Shown here: in pieces, positions 40,600-48,980 of the stretch
How the letters are laid out: each line of letters begins with the position of its first letter
How positions within the stretch are numbered: position 1 is the stretch's first letter
NCBI GenBank assembly: GCA_002408465.1
Contig: DHSM01000016.1
Coordinates: forward strand, 24,738 to 88,737
Length of the DNA: 64,000 bases
Reading direction: 5' to 3'
Origin: Firmicutes bacterium UBA5286
Lineage (GTDB): Bacteria; Bacillota; Proteinivoracia; UBA4975
Made by a program: the position numbers and the translations under genes
Notes under the pieces: model-generated
What the model was told of the DNA's origin: nothing
Database searches by the model: none
Seen by the model: the letters and a program-made list of their open reading frames with translations, nothing else

Positions 40600-41177
40600 T
40601 TACAAAGTATTTCATAATTGTATCATTGCAGGAATGCTGAGATGTGACGTTGAATAAAAGCCGAAATACTACAATATACTGTATCAGTCCCTGACAAAGC
40701 CGATGACTTTGGCAAAGAGATCTGAGATCTTTGAAAATTAAATAATCCATCCCTTAATAATAGCAGAATTTGTGGAGTATTTACTGCCAGGTTTTTCGGT
40801 TTTTCTAAAGCCTGCGCTGCAGCCAAGTATAACCAGATTCAGGTTCTTGACTATGCTAAAGTGGTAAAGTATAATTGTAGGCAGGTGGGAAACAAAAAAT
40901 AATACGCCAAAAATCCTAAAAAGAACAATGGAAAAACAGAATAAGGGGTTTTATTCGACAAGGGACTTGACTGCTTTTTTCTTTTTAGTATAATAAGGGA
41001 CAAGCTAAATCATTATTCACGCAGTGCCTTATGATTTTCTTCCCTCTAAAAGCAGGAATTTCATCCTTAGCGTCGAATATAGATAAGTGAACATTTGCAA
41101 GCCCTTATTTCCATTGGTTTTAGAGCGGCTAACGCCGCCTAAAATATAGATTACATTTTATCAAGGGAGGAAACGAA
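40600..41177 (+). promoter_or_regulatory. Long AT-rich leader region of the peptide ABC operon
   Basis: No gene is visible. Two SigA promoters lie in tandem: TTGACT-17-TATAAT (40847-40875) and TTGACT-16-TATAAT (40967-40994). A hairpin TTTTAG..GCGGC-TAAC-GCCGC..TAAAA (41118-41144) follows in the 5' leader, about 35 bp before the substrate-binding protein start. It has no T-run on this strand, so it may stabilise or attenuate the mRNA. The 40600-40840 stretch holds nothing I can name. Confidence 0.7.
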
Positions 41178-42995
41178 ATGAAAAGGCTTTTGGTACTAGT
41201 GCTGGCAACGGCTTTGGTCGCTGTCTCACTGGTAGGTTGCACACCCAACTCTACCTCAGGCACTATGATTGTAGGCAGCCCTGCAATTTCCGGCGACTTT
41301 ATCTACGGATTTGGCAACAGCTCCTATGACAAGTGGGTAAAGGATCTCACAGGCGGGTTTATGGGCACCCATTATGTTACCGCTGACGGTGCCTACGCTG
41401 TGAATGAGACCGTTGTCAAAGATTTAAAAATCGACAAAGATGCTGATGGCAACAAAACGTACACCTATGAATTGCAGCAAGATCTTAAGTGGAATGATGG
41501 CGAACCTATTACAGCCAAAGACTATGTCTTCACCCTCCTCTGGGAAGCTTCTCCTGAATGGGCAGGCGCGGGCGCCACTTCCTCCAATGGAGACGGACTC
41601 GTGGGTTACGAAGCATACCATGAAGGCGATTCTAAAGTATTTGCAGGCGTCAAACTTATCGAGGACTATAAATTTTCAGTCACCATCGATGCGGAACAGC
41701 TCCCCTATTTCTACGAAGTTGAATACGGATCCTGCAGGCCTCTTCCCATGCACGCATGGACTGTAAAGGCCGCTATCGAATCCGATGAAAATGGCTCACA
41801 GCTAACCACCACTGCTGAAACTGAAGAGTGGACCTTAAAATATGGCACCAAGCGTATTTCTCAGACCGAACGCTTCGCGCCTACAGTAACCTGTGGCCCT
41901 TACAACTTTGTCAGCTTTGAAAACAACGCTGTCACCTTAAAGGCCAACCCGGAATTCAAGGGCGATTGGGCTGGCAAGAAACCTCAGCTTGAATTCGTCA
42001 TCATCAAGTATATCAACCAGGATACTGACGTGGACCAGGTTATCAACGGCTCCGTTGACGCTGTAGTCGGTGTCATTGAAGCTGAAAAGATTGAAAAAGC
42101 CAGAAACGATGCAAACACCAAGTTCACTGATTATCCCCGTAATGGTTACGGCGGTGTATTCTTCCACTGTGACTTCAGCCCCACCAATGACCCCAACGTC
42201 CGCAAGGCTCTGGCCTATCTGATGGACCGCGATGAGATTCTCAAGAACGTCATTGGCGGCTATGGCTCTACTGTCAATGGCATGTATGGTTTCGCCCAGT
42301 GGATGTACAAGGACAACAAGGAGGCTATCGATAATCTGCCTAACTTGGTCCTAAACCAAGACTATGCCAATGACCTGCTGGATGAAACTGAATGGGTATA
42401 CGACAAGGATGGTAATGCATTCGACCGTTCCAAGGCCACGAAAGACGGCGGCTACTTCCGCTACAACAAAGAAGGCAAACCTTTGGTTGTTGAGCACCTT
42501 GGAAGCGAAGATAACAACGTCACCGACAACGTTGAAATTCAATGGAAAGCTAATTGCCCCTACGCTGGTATCGACTTCCGCCTTACTCGTTGTGACTTCT
42601 CCAAGCTTCTCAAACACTACTATGGCGGATTCGATCTAGGAGCTGAAAGGCAGTACAACAGCTTTAACTTGGCCACCGGCTTTACAGCAACTTTCGACCC
42701 CTACTATGACTATCACTCCAAGTTCTACCATCAAATGTACATGCAGACTGAACAACTCAAAGATGACAGAATGGACGAAATCACTGTCAGGATGAGAAGG
42801 TACGAGCCCGAACAGAAACAAGAATACTCAGCTGCATGGTTGGAATTCCAGCAACTGTGGAATGAACTGCTTCCCGTAATTCCACTGTACTCCAACCAAT
42901 ACCATGACATCTACAGGGGCAAGCTTAGCGGCTTCAACACCAACCCCTACCATGACTGGACAGATATTATCTGCCAGATCTCTAAAACAAAATAG
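41178..42995 (+). CDS. Peptide ABC transporter substrate-binding lipoprotein (family 5)
   Basis: The 605-residue protein has a lipoprotein signal with lipobox LVGC (Cys21) and the family 5 fold of OppA/DppA proteins, with LKWNDGEPITAKDYVFTL, DPNVRKALAYLMDRDEILKNV and ELLPVIPLYSNQYHDIYRG. It captures peptides or similar solutes outside the cell for the permeases encoded downstream. AGGGAGGAAACGAA precedes the ATG. A terminator after the gene lets the binding protein be made in excess of the membrane subunits. Confidence 0.92.
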   Translation: MKRLLVLVLATALVAVSLVGCTPNSTSGTMIVGSPAISGDFIYGFGNSSYDKWVKDLTGGFMGTHYVTADGAYAVNETVVKDLKIDKDADGNKTYTYELQQDLKWNDGEPITAKDYVFTLLWEASPEWAGAGATSSNGDGLVGYEAYHEGDSKVFAGVKLIEDYKFSVTIDAEQLPYFYEVEYGSCRPLPMHAWTVKAAIESDENGSQLTTTAETEEWTLKYGTKRISQTERFAPTVTCGPYNFVSFENNAVTLKANPEFKGDWAGKKPQLEFVIIKYINQDTDVDQVINGSVDAVVGVIEAEKIEKARNDANTKFTDYPRNGYGGVFFHCDFSPTNDPNVRKALAYLMDRDEILKNVIGGYGSTVNGMYGFAQWMYKDNKEAIDNLPNLVLNQDYANDLLDETEWVYDKDGNAFDRSKATKDGGYFRYNKEGKPLVVEHLGSEDNNVTDNVEIQWKANCPYAGIDFRLTRCDFSKLLKHYYGGFDLGAERQYNSFNLATGFTATFDPYYDYHSKFYHQMYMQTEQLKDDRMDEITVRMRRYEPEQKQEYSAAWLEFQQLWNELLPVIPLYSNQYHDIYRGKLSGFNTNPYHDWTDIICQISKTK

Positions 42996-43024
42996 AGATA
43001 CCCCGGCCAATCGCTAGAGTAAAA

Positions 43025-43059
43025 GAAAGAGGGATGGCATCTGCTATCCCCTTTCTTTT
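43025..43059 (+). terminator. Terminator after the binding-protein gene
   Basis: The stem GAAAGAGGGAT/ATCCCCTTTC is followed by TTTT. It probably acts as a partial terminator within the operon. Confidence 0.75.
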
Positions 43060-43255
43060 ATCAAATTAACTTTTTATATCAATGGCTATTTTGAGAAAAT
43101 TTGTGTTTTGTGCCAATTGTTTCCGCCTCCATTTATTTGTTTTTGTGTTTTGTGAGCGCTGCAAATTGTTAGAATCAGTTCCTCATACCCTCTTTCGGAA
43201 AACCCGAAAGCTTGATGATAATTCGATAATACCGTATAAAGGAGGCTGTGTTAAT

Positions 43256-44227
43256 GTGTTAAGGTACCTTGCGAAAAGGTTGATTTCGATGATTCCCGTC
43301 GTAATAGCCATCACTATCGTAGTTTTCGGGATGGTTAAGGCCATGCCCGGCGATCCCGCTGCCATGATGATCAACCCTGCCTTGAAAGAAGAACAAAGAA
43401 TAGCTGCATATAACGCCATGAGAGAAAAGCTTAGCCTTGACAAACCCTTGCCGGTTCAATATGTAAAATGGGTGGCTGCTACAGTCCAGGGCGATTTGGG
43501 CTGGTCGGCCATGAACAATCGGCCGGTAAGAGATGTGATTTTAGAGCCCCTGAAGAATACCCTTATTCTTAATGTTTTTGTCACTGTTTTTCAGATTGCT
43601 ATTATCTTGCCTATTGGCGTAATGATGGCAGTCAAGCGCGGTTCGTTTATGGACAGGTTTTGGCAAGTCTTTTCTTTGGTAGGTTATTCAATGCCGTCTT
43701 TCTTTATTGGACTATCTCTCATTTTTTTATTGGCACTGAAACTAAAATGGCTGCCCCCGGGCGGGATGCCAATATCTGCCTATGGAAAAAACTTCGCTTA
43801 TTATGTTTCTTGGTTGAAATATTTGATTCTGCCCACGTTGAGCTTAACAATTATCAGTATTGCCGGTGCCATCCGCTATGTGCGCAATGCTATGATTGAA
43901 GCCCTTGATCAGGACTATATCAGGACTGCCCGTTCTAAAGGTCTTCCTGAAAAGGTTGTCATCTATTCTCATGCTTTCCGTAATGCGTTAATCCCCATTT
44001 CTACCATCATAATTATGAGCGTTTTTGCAATGCTCAGCGGTTCCGCCATTACTGAGCAAGTGTTTGCATGGAAGGGAATCGGTCACACTTTGGTTTTAGC
44101 TTTGAATAACCGGGATTATATGCTGGTAATAGCCCTTAACCTGCTGAGCACAATGCTGGCAATTACCGCCAACATTGTCGCTGATATAACCTATGGAATT
44201 GTCGATCCCCGGATTAAGCTGGAATAG
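43256..44227 (+). CDS. Peptide ABC transporter permease, DppB-like
   Basis: The 323-residue permease has six membrane segments and the family motifs FGMVKAMPGDPA near the N-terminus and the EAA loop YIRTARSKGLPEKVVIYSHAFRNA. I start it at the GTG at 43256, which lies 10 nt after GGAGG and gives the usual VLRYLAKRL; the longer reading frame upstream contains no SD and no hydrophobic signal. The RCC1-containing second permease follows 11 bp later. A hairpin CTTTCGG/CCCGAAAG (43193-43211) lies upstream. Confidence 0.93.
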   Translation: MLRYLAKRLISMIPVVIAITIVVFGMVKAMPGDPAAMMINPALKEEQRIAAYNAMREKLSLDKPLPVQYVKWVAATVQGDLGWSAMNNRPVRDVILEPLKNTLILNVFVTVFQIAIILPIGVMMAVKRGSFMDRFWQVFSLVGYSMPSFFIGLSLIFLLALKLKWLPPGGMPISAYGKNFAYYVSWLKYLILPTLSLTIISIAGAIRYVRNAMIEALDQDYIRTARSKGLPEKVVIYSHAFRNALIPISTIIIMSVFAMLSGSAITEQVFAWKGIGHTLVLALNNRDYMLVIALNLLSTMLAITANIVADITYGIVDPRIKLE

Positions 44228-44238
44228 GGAGTGATATA

Positions 44239-46128
44239 ATGGAAAACAAAACAGTTCCCGAGCCTGTTAAGGAGTCAACAGGCGCCAAACTTGGCAAATC
44301 TTTCGGCTCCATGTTTAAGCGCTTGTTTATCAGGGAAAAGGATCACCTCTCTGTTTTAGAAGAAGAAGCCCTGCAGACTCCGACACAAACAGTATTTAAG
44401 AATTTTGTCCGGACCAGACTGGGAGTTGTTGGCGTCATCGCCTTTATCCTGATCATGCTTTTTTCTTTTGTGGGTTCGCAGCTGCGGCCTATAGATGAGT
44501 CTTATCAGGAACCGGCTCTGTCTAATATCCGCCCCGGAGCCAACTACCTGAAGTACCCCGCCCAAATCGTCAAGGAAGGGGTTAAAGAAATTTCTTCGGG
44601 GATTTCCTACTCTGTGGCCCTCACCAATGAAGGCAATGTCTATGCCTGGGGAAAACAGCCGATATATCTCAGTGGAATGTCCACCAGCGTTTTTAATTTT
44701 CCTGCCGGTTTTAAGCAAGGTCAGATTGCCCATATAGCAGCGGGTGACCGCTTTTGGGTTGCTTTATCTGAAGACGGAGAATTTTATGGCCTGGGTTATA
44801 ACAACTTTAAACAGGCAGAGTTGCCTGAAGAAGCAAAGGAGAAAATGCAGTCTTCCTCCGTCAAACAGTTGCTTGCTGGGGAAGGTGTTACCGGCATCCT
44901 CTTTGAGGATGGTGAAATCTTTATCTGGGGAAGCACCATGTCTACCCGTCAGGACAATGTTCCCAAGGAATACCAGGGGAGAATTGTCCATGCTGAGTTT
45001 ACTTCGCTTAATGTTGTCGTCCTTTTGGATGACGGCACTATAGGTGTCTTTGGCGTAAGTGGCAATGAACTTTCTCTTATTCCTGCAGAACTTACTGATG
45101 GCAGTGTTGAAGTGGTTGCTTTCACCACTTCCGGCCGCGCAGCTTTGGCTCTTGATTCTACAGGCAAACTGCATGTTTGGGGGAGCCGCTTGCATGACAT
45201 TCTTCAAATCCCCGATTTTGAGGGAAAAGTTGTGGATTTGTTCGGCGGCAAGAATAATTTCGGCGTTTTGCTGGACAATGGCCAGGTCATTTACTGGGGA
45301 GCAAATCACTTTAATCAGCTGGCTTTTCCCAAAGCGATGAAATCTGCCAATTACGTTTCAGTATATTCTGACATGTTTCAGAGTTATGCTGTAGCTGAGG
45401 ATGGCAATGTCACTGCCTGGGGTCATAAGGGCTTTGTCTTCGGTTCAGACCAGTTCGGCCGGGATAATTTGACCCGCCTTATTCACGGCGGCCGTATCTC
45501 CCTTACTGTCGGCGCCATCGCCATGATTATATCGGTTATTATCGCCCTGTTTATTGGCTTGGTTTCCGGCTACTTTGGCGGCTGGTTGGACAATCTCCTC
45601 ATGCGTATTACTGACGTAGTTATCTCGATTCCCTTTATGCCTTTGGCTATTACCCTTTCGACAATTGTCACTGGCCGTGTGCCGGAAATGTACCGGATCT
45701 ATATGATTATGGTTATCTTGGGCTTTCTCAACTGGCCTGGCCTTGCCCGCCTCATCCGGGCACACTTGCTGCTGGAAAGAGAGAAAGACTTTGTCCTGGC
45801 GGCAAGGGCTTTGGGTGTCAAGCAGAGAAATATCATGGTCAGGCATATATTGCCCAACATTTTTAACTTGGTCATTGTCAACGTGACCTTGGGTTATGCC
45901 GGTGCATTGCTTATGGAATCTGCGTTGTCTTTCCTCGGTTTCGGCGTCTCGCCCCCAACTCCTTCCTGGGGCAATATGTTAGACTCGGCCCAGAGCTCTA
46001 CTGTCATCCAGTACTACTGGTGGAGATGGGTTATCCCTGGATTAGCTGTGATCTTTGCGGCTCTTAGCGTCAACCTCATCGGTGATGCCCTGCGAGACGC
46101 AATGGATCCAAAAGCAAGTGAGAAATAG
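44239..46128 (+). CDS. Peptide ABC transporter permease, DppC-like, with inserted RCC1-like propeller
   Basis: The 629-residue protein is about twice the usual DppC length. It begins with a cytoplasmic tail and one membrane segment (about 61-80), followed by about 285 residues (115-397) with seven repeats of the RCC1 type. Each repeat has the form hydrophobic-strand, VAL-x-x-(D/E/N)-G-x-(V/I)-x-x-(W/F)G; examples are SVALTNEGNVYAWG, VALSEDGEFYGLG, GILFEDGEIFIWG, VVLLDDGTIGVFG, ALALDSTGKLHVWG, GVLLDNGQVIYWG and YAVAEDGNVTAWG. The standard permease resumes at FGSDQFGRDNLTRL (401-414) with the EAA loop. The insert would be outside the membrane, facing the binding protein. Confidence 0.93.
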   Translation: MENKTVPEPVKESTGAKLGKSFGSMFKRLFIREKDHLSVLEEEALQTPTQTVFKNFVRTRLGVVGVIAFILIMLFSFVGSQLRPIDESYQEPALSNIRPGANYLKYPAQIVKEGVKEISSGISYSVALTNEGNVYAWGKQPIYLSGMSTSVFNFPAGFKQGQIAHIAAGDRFWVALSEDGEFYGLGYNNFKQAELPEEAKEKMQSSSVKQLLAGEGVTGILFEDGEIFIWGSTMSTRQDNVPKEYQGRIVHAEFTSLNVVVLLDDGTIGVFGVSGNELSLIPAELTDGSVEVVAFTTSGRAALALDSTGKLHVWGSRLHDILQIPDFEGKVVDLFGGKNNFGVLLDNGQVIYWGANHFNQLAFPKAMKSANYVSVYSDMFQSYAVAEDGNVTAWGHKGFVFGSDQFGRDNLTRLIHGGRISLTVGAIAMIISVIIALFIGLVSGYFGGWLDNLLMRITDVVISIPFMPLAITLSTIVTGRVPEMYRIYMIMVILGFLNWPGLARLIRAHLLLEREKDFVLAARALGVKQRNIMVRHILPNIFNLVIVNVTLGYAGALLMESALSFLGFGVSPPTPSWGNMLDSAQSSTVIQYYWWRWVIPGLAVIFAALSVNLIGDALRDAMDPKASEK

Positions 46129-46139
46129 GGGGTGAGAAA

Positions 46140-47135
46140 ATGAGTTTACTTGAAATAAATAACCTGCACACCTATTTTGATACCCGCAGAGGTTTAATTA
46201 AGGCTGTTAACGGGGTCTCATTGAGTGTGGACGGGGGCAAGACTATGGGTATTGTCGGTGAATCCGGCAGCGGCAAGAGCCAGATGGCCCTTAGTATCCT
46301 CCAACTGTTTGAATCCAACCAGAAAATATATGAGGGCGAAATTTATTTCGATGGCCGTTTGATCTCAAACTTGAAGCAAGAAGAACTATACGAGATTCGT
46401 GGTAATGCCATTTCAATGATCTTCCAGGAACCCATGACCTCTCTCAATCCTGTTTTCAACGTCAGCAGGCAGATCAGCGAGGTGCTCATGCTACACCAAG
46501 GTCTGAGCAAGAAACAGGCCCACGAGCAATCCATTGAAATGCTGCGGGCTGTGAAAATTCCTAATCCTGAAGAGGTCGTCCTGCAATACCCCCACCAACT
46601 TTCCGGGGGAATGCGGCAACGGGTTATGATTGCTATTGCCTTGGCCTGCAGGCCAAAGTTGCTCATTGCCGATGAACCTACTACAGCTTTGGACGTTACC
46701 ATCCAGGCTCAGATTTTGCGCCTGATGAATGAACTAAAGGACGATTTTAACGCTTCGATTATGTTTATTACCCATGACCTGGGGGTTATAAACCAGATGG
46801 CCGACGATGTCGCTGTAATGTATTGCGGCCAGGTAGTGGAAACTGCACCGGTGGACTATATCTTCAAAAACCGCGACAAGTATTCCCACCCCTATACCGA
46901 GGCTCTGCTGGTTTCTATCCCGCTGCTCAGCGGCAATCAGGGCGACCGCTTAGAGGCAATCCCAGGCGCCGTTCCCCATCCTTTGGACTTGCCTCCCGGC
47001 TGCAAATTCGCTCCCCGCTGCAAATACGCCACTGCCCGCTGCCATCAGGAAGAGCCTGACTTGGTTTCCGTCAGCGATGTGCAGGCGGTCAGATGTTTCT
47101 ATCCTCAGAAGGGAGTGAGAAACAGTGGAGAATAA
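46140..47135 (+). CDS. Peptide ABC transporter ATP-binding protein, DppD-like
   Basis: The 331-residue ATPase has Walker A GESGSGKSQ, signature LSGGMRQRV, Walker B LLIADEPTTALD and the C-terminal Cys-rich oligopeptide-transporter domain (GCKFAPRCKYATARC), which in related DppD/OppD proteins can carry an Fe-S cluster. GGGGGTG precedes the ATG. It overlaps the next ATPase gene by 11 bp and is of normal length, in contrast to that partner. Confidence 0.95.
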   Translation: MSLLEINNLHTYFDTRRGLIKAVNGVSLSVDGGKTMGIVGESGSGKSQMALSILQLFESNQKIYEGEIYFDGRLISNLKQEELYEIRGNAISMIFQEPMTSLNPVFNVSRQISEVLMLHQGLSKKQAHEQSIEMLRAVKIPNPEEVVLQYPHQLSGGMRQRVMIAIALACRPKLLIADEPTTALDVTIQAQILRLMNELKDDFNASIMFITHDLGVINQMADDVAVMYCGQVVETAPVDYIFKNRDKYSHPYTEALLVSIPLLSGNQGDRLEAIPGAVPHPLDLPPGCKFAPRCKYATARCHQEEPDLVSVSDVQAVRCFYPQKGVRNSGE

Positions 47136-48657
47136 AAAACCTCTAATTCGCATTGAGCACCTGACTCATTATTTCCCCCTCAAAAAGAAGTCTATCTTTC
47201 AGCGTGAGCAATACTATGTGCGGGCAAATGAAGATATTTCTTTAAATATCTATGAGGGTGAAACCTTCGGCCTGGTCGGCGAAAGCGGCTGCGGCAAATC
47301 CACTTTGGGCCGGGTAATTCTCCAATTGTATACCCAGACTTCGGGCACAATTCTCTATTACGGCAAAACCTTGGAAGAGTTTAAGCCCAAGTATGTCAAG
47401 AAAACTATCAACTACCTGCCAAGGATTGTGGCCAGGTACAATGAATTGGCAGCAGAATTGGGCGACGATTTTGAGGAGAAAGCTAAAGAGAACAAGGGCA
47501 TCAGAAAAGTCGTTGTCAGATATGCTGATGCCGTCCGCATTGCCGGCGGCTTGGTTCTGGCAGACGATCTCAATGAAGTTTCCCGGGTGCTGCGGGAAGA
47601 ATATGATGCCGGTTCCGCCTACTTTGCCCTCACTCACAAGCTGGGAGACGTAACCTTAAAGCGGGATACTTTAGTGGCCAAAGAGGTCAAGACTGGCGAC
47701 GATCAAAAGCACCTGGACCAGCTTAACAGTGAAATCGAAATTTTGACTGCTAAGAAAGATGCACTTAAGGCTGTTCTGGATGAAAAGCTGGCAGCCCTTC
47801 AAGCTTTGCGGGAGCGTGTTTCCAGCAAAGAGGGATTTGCCGCGGTAGACGCCAAGCAAGACGAGGGAATCGACCTGGCCCAGCTGACCTCTGAGGAGAT
47901 GCGGGTTCTCCGTCGGGAACTCCAGGTTATTTTCCAGGACCCCTATTCTTCATTGAACCCCCGCCTTACCGTCGGCCAAGTAATAAGCGAGGCCCTGACT
48001 GCGCATAATATCTTTAAGTCGGGAACTGCGATTCTGGAAAAATACGTTGTCGACTTGATGGAAAAGTGCGGTCTCCAGCATTATATGCTTCACCGTTATC
48101 CCCACCAGTTTTCCGGCGGCCAGCGGCAGCGTATCGGCATTGCCCGGGCCCTGGCGGTTATGCCCCAGTTTGTGGTCTGTGATGAGGCCGTCAGCGCTTT
48201 AGACGTATCCATTCAGTCTCAGATTATCAACTTGCTGATTGATCTGAAAGAACAGGAAAAACTCACCTATCTCTTTATTTCCCATGACCTCAGCACTGTC
48301 AAATTCATCAGCGACCGCATCGGCGTCATGTACCTGGGTTCTCTGGTTGAGCTGACCAGCTCTGAAGTAATCTTTAAGGATCCCCTTCATCCCTATACCG
48401 AAGCTCTGATGGAAGCTATCCCCACTACCGAGGATGAATCCAGGAAAGACTTGGTTACCATTGAAGGAGATATCCCCAGTCCCATCAATCCGCCCAGCGG
48501 CTGCAAGTTCCACACCCGGTGCAAGTATGCTACCGATAAGTGCAAGGAAGTTGTGCCGGAGTGGAAAGAACTGAAACCCGGACATTTCGTTGCCTGCCAC
48601 TATCCACTGGACAGAGGTGAAATACTTGTTCAAAAGACTAAGGGAGCGTCTGCCTAA
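47125..48657 (+). CDS. Peptide ABC transporter ATP-binding protein, DppF-like, with large insertion
   Basis: The 510-residue ATPase has Walker A GESGCGKST (52-60), Q-loop IFQDPYSSLNP (269-279), signature FSGGQRQR, Walker B FVVCDEAVSALD and a C-terminal Cys motif GCKFHTRCKYATDKC. Between SGTILYYGK (about 81) and the RRELQVIFQD segment lies an extra stretch of about 170 residues (84-255), with helical and coiled-coil-like parts (HLDQLNSEIEILTAKKDALKAV in the 197-217 region). Usual DppF is about 320 residues. GTG start, with an 11-bp overlap with dppD. Confidence 0.9.
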   Translation: MENKKPLIRIEHLTHYFPLKKKSIFQREQYYVRANEDISLNIYEGETFGLVGESGCGKSTLGRVILQLYTQTSGTILYYGKTLEEFKPKYVKKTINYLPRIVARYNELAAELGDDFEEKAKENKGIRKVVVRYADAVRIAGGLVLADDLNEVSRVLREEYDAGSAYFALTHKLGDVTLKRDTLVAKEVKTGDDQKHLDQLNSEIEILTAKKDALKAVLDEKLAALQALRERVSSKEGFAAVDAKQDEGIDLAQLTSEEMRVLRRELQVIFQDPYSSLNPRLTVGQVISEALTAHNIFKSGTAILEKYVVDLMEKCGLQHYMLHRYPHQFSGGQRQRIGIARALAVMPQFVVCDEAVSALDVSIQSQIINLLIDLKEQEKLTYLFISHDLSTVKFISDRIGVMYLGSLVELTSSEVIFKDPLHPYTEALMEAIPTTEDESRKDLVTIEGDIPSPINPPSGCKFHTRCKYATDKCKEVVPEWKELKPGHFVACHYPLDRGEILVQKTKGASA

Positions 48658-48832
48658 AAAACACAGCCCGGAAGAAGTCGAAGACCACTTTCGCAAGCTC
48701 GAAGGCATAGGCGGGCTGGAAAAGAACGATTATAAGGCAATGATTCTCGCTGCTTTTCTTACCCTTGGTCTGCCGCTGCTGGCAATGATAGCAGTGATTT
48801 ACGGCAGCATCTACTTGTTATTTCTTCGTTAA
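48626..48832 (+). CDS. Small membrane protein at the end of the peptide ABC operon
   Basis: The 68-residue product has a basic and charged N-terminal half (LRERLPKKHSPEEVEDHF) and one or two C-terminal membrane segments (about 40-66). No family was recognised. The TTG at 48626 lies 6 nt after GAGGTG, within the end of the ATPase gene, so translation is coupled to it. It may be an accessory subunit of the transporter. The longer in-frame ATG at 48590 has no SD. Confidence 0.6.
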   Translation: MFKRLRERLPKKHSPEEVEDHFRKLEGIGGLEKNDYKAMILAAFLTLGLPLLAMIAVIYGSIYLLFLR

Positions 48833-48841
48833 AAATTTTAC

Positions 48842-48878
48842 AATCCATACCTTGTCTTTTTCAGGTATGGATTTTTTT
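48842..48878 (+). terminator. Terminator of the peptide ABC operon
   Basis: The 11-bp stem AATCCATACCT/AGGTATGGATT is followed by TTTTTT. Confidence 0.9.
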
Positions 48879-48910
48879 GTCCTGAGCAGACGGTGACAGT
48901 TTGCGAAAGG

Positions 48911-48939
48911 TTGAAAATAATTCTGTCATGAGGTATAGT
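48911..48939 (+). promoter_or_regulatory. SigA promoter of the nucleoside ABC importer
   Basis: TTGAAA, 17 bp and TATAGT lie about 40 bp before the binding-protein start. Confidence 0.8.
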
Positions 48940-48980
48940 ACTAAAGGAGTATGTTTACAAATACAAGGAGGGTGTAATCC

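Noticed and set aside
40623..40826. 67-residue minus-strand frame in the 40600-41177 gap
   Set aside because: No SD, no domain, AT-rich composition; the gap is better explained as leader and promoter sequence.
43082..43255. Upstream extension of the first peptide permease with Cys-rich residues
   Set aside because: No SD before 43082 and the extension contains a hairpin; the GTG at 43256 has a proper GGAGG and gives the normal family N-terminus.
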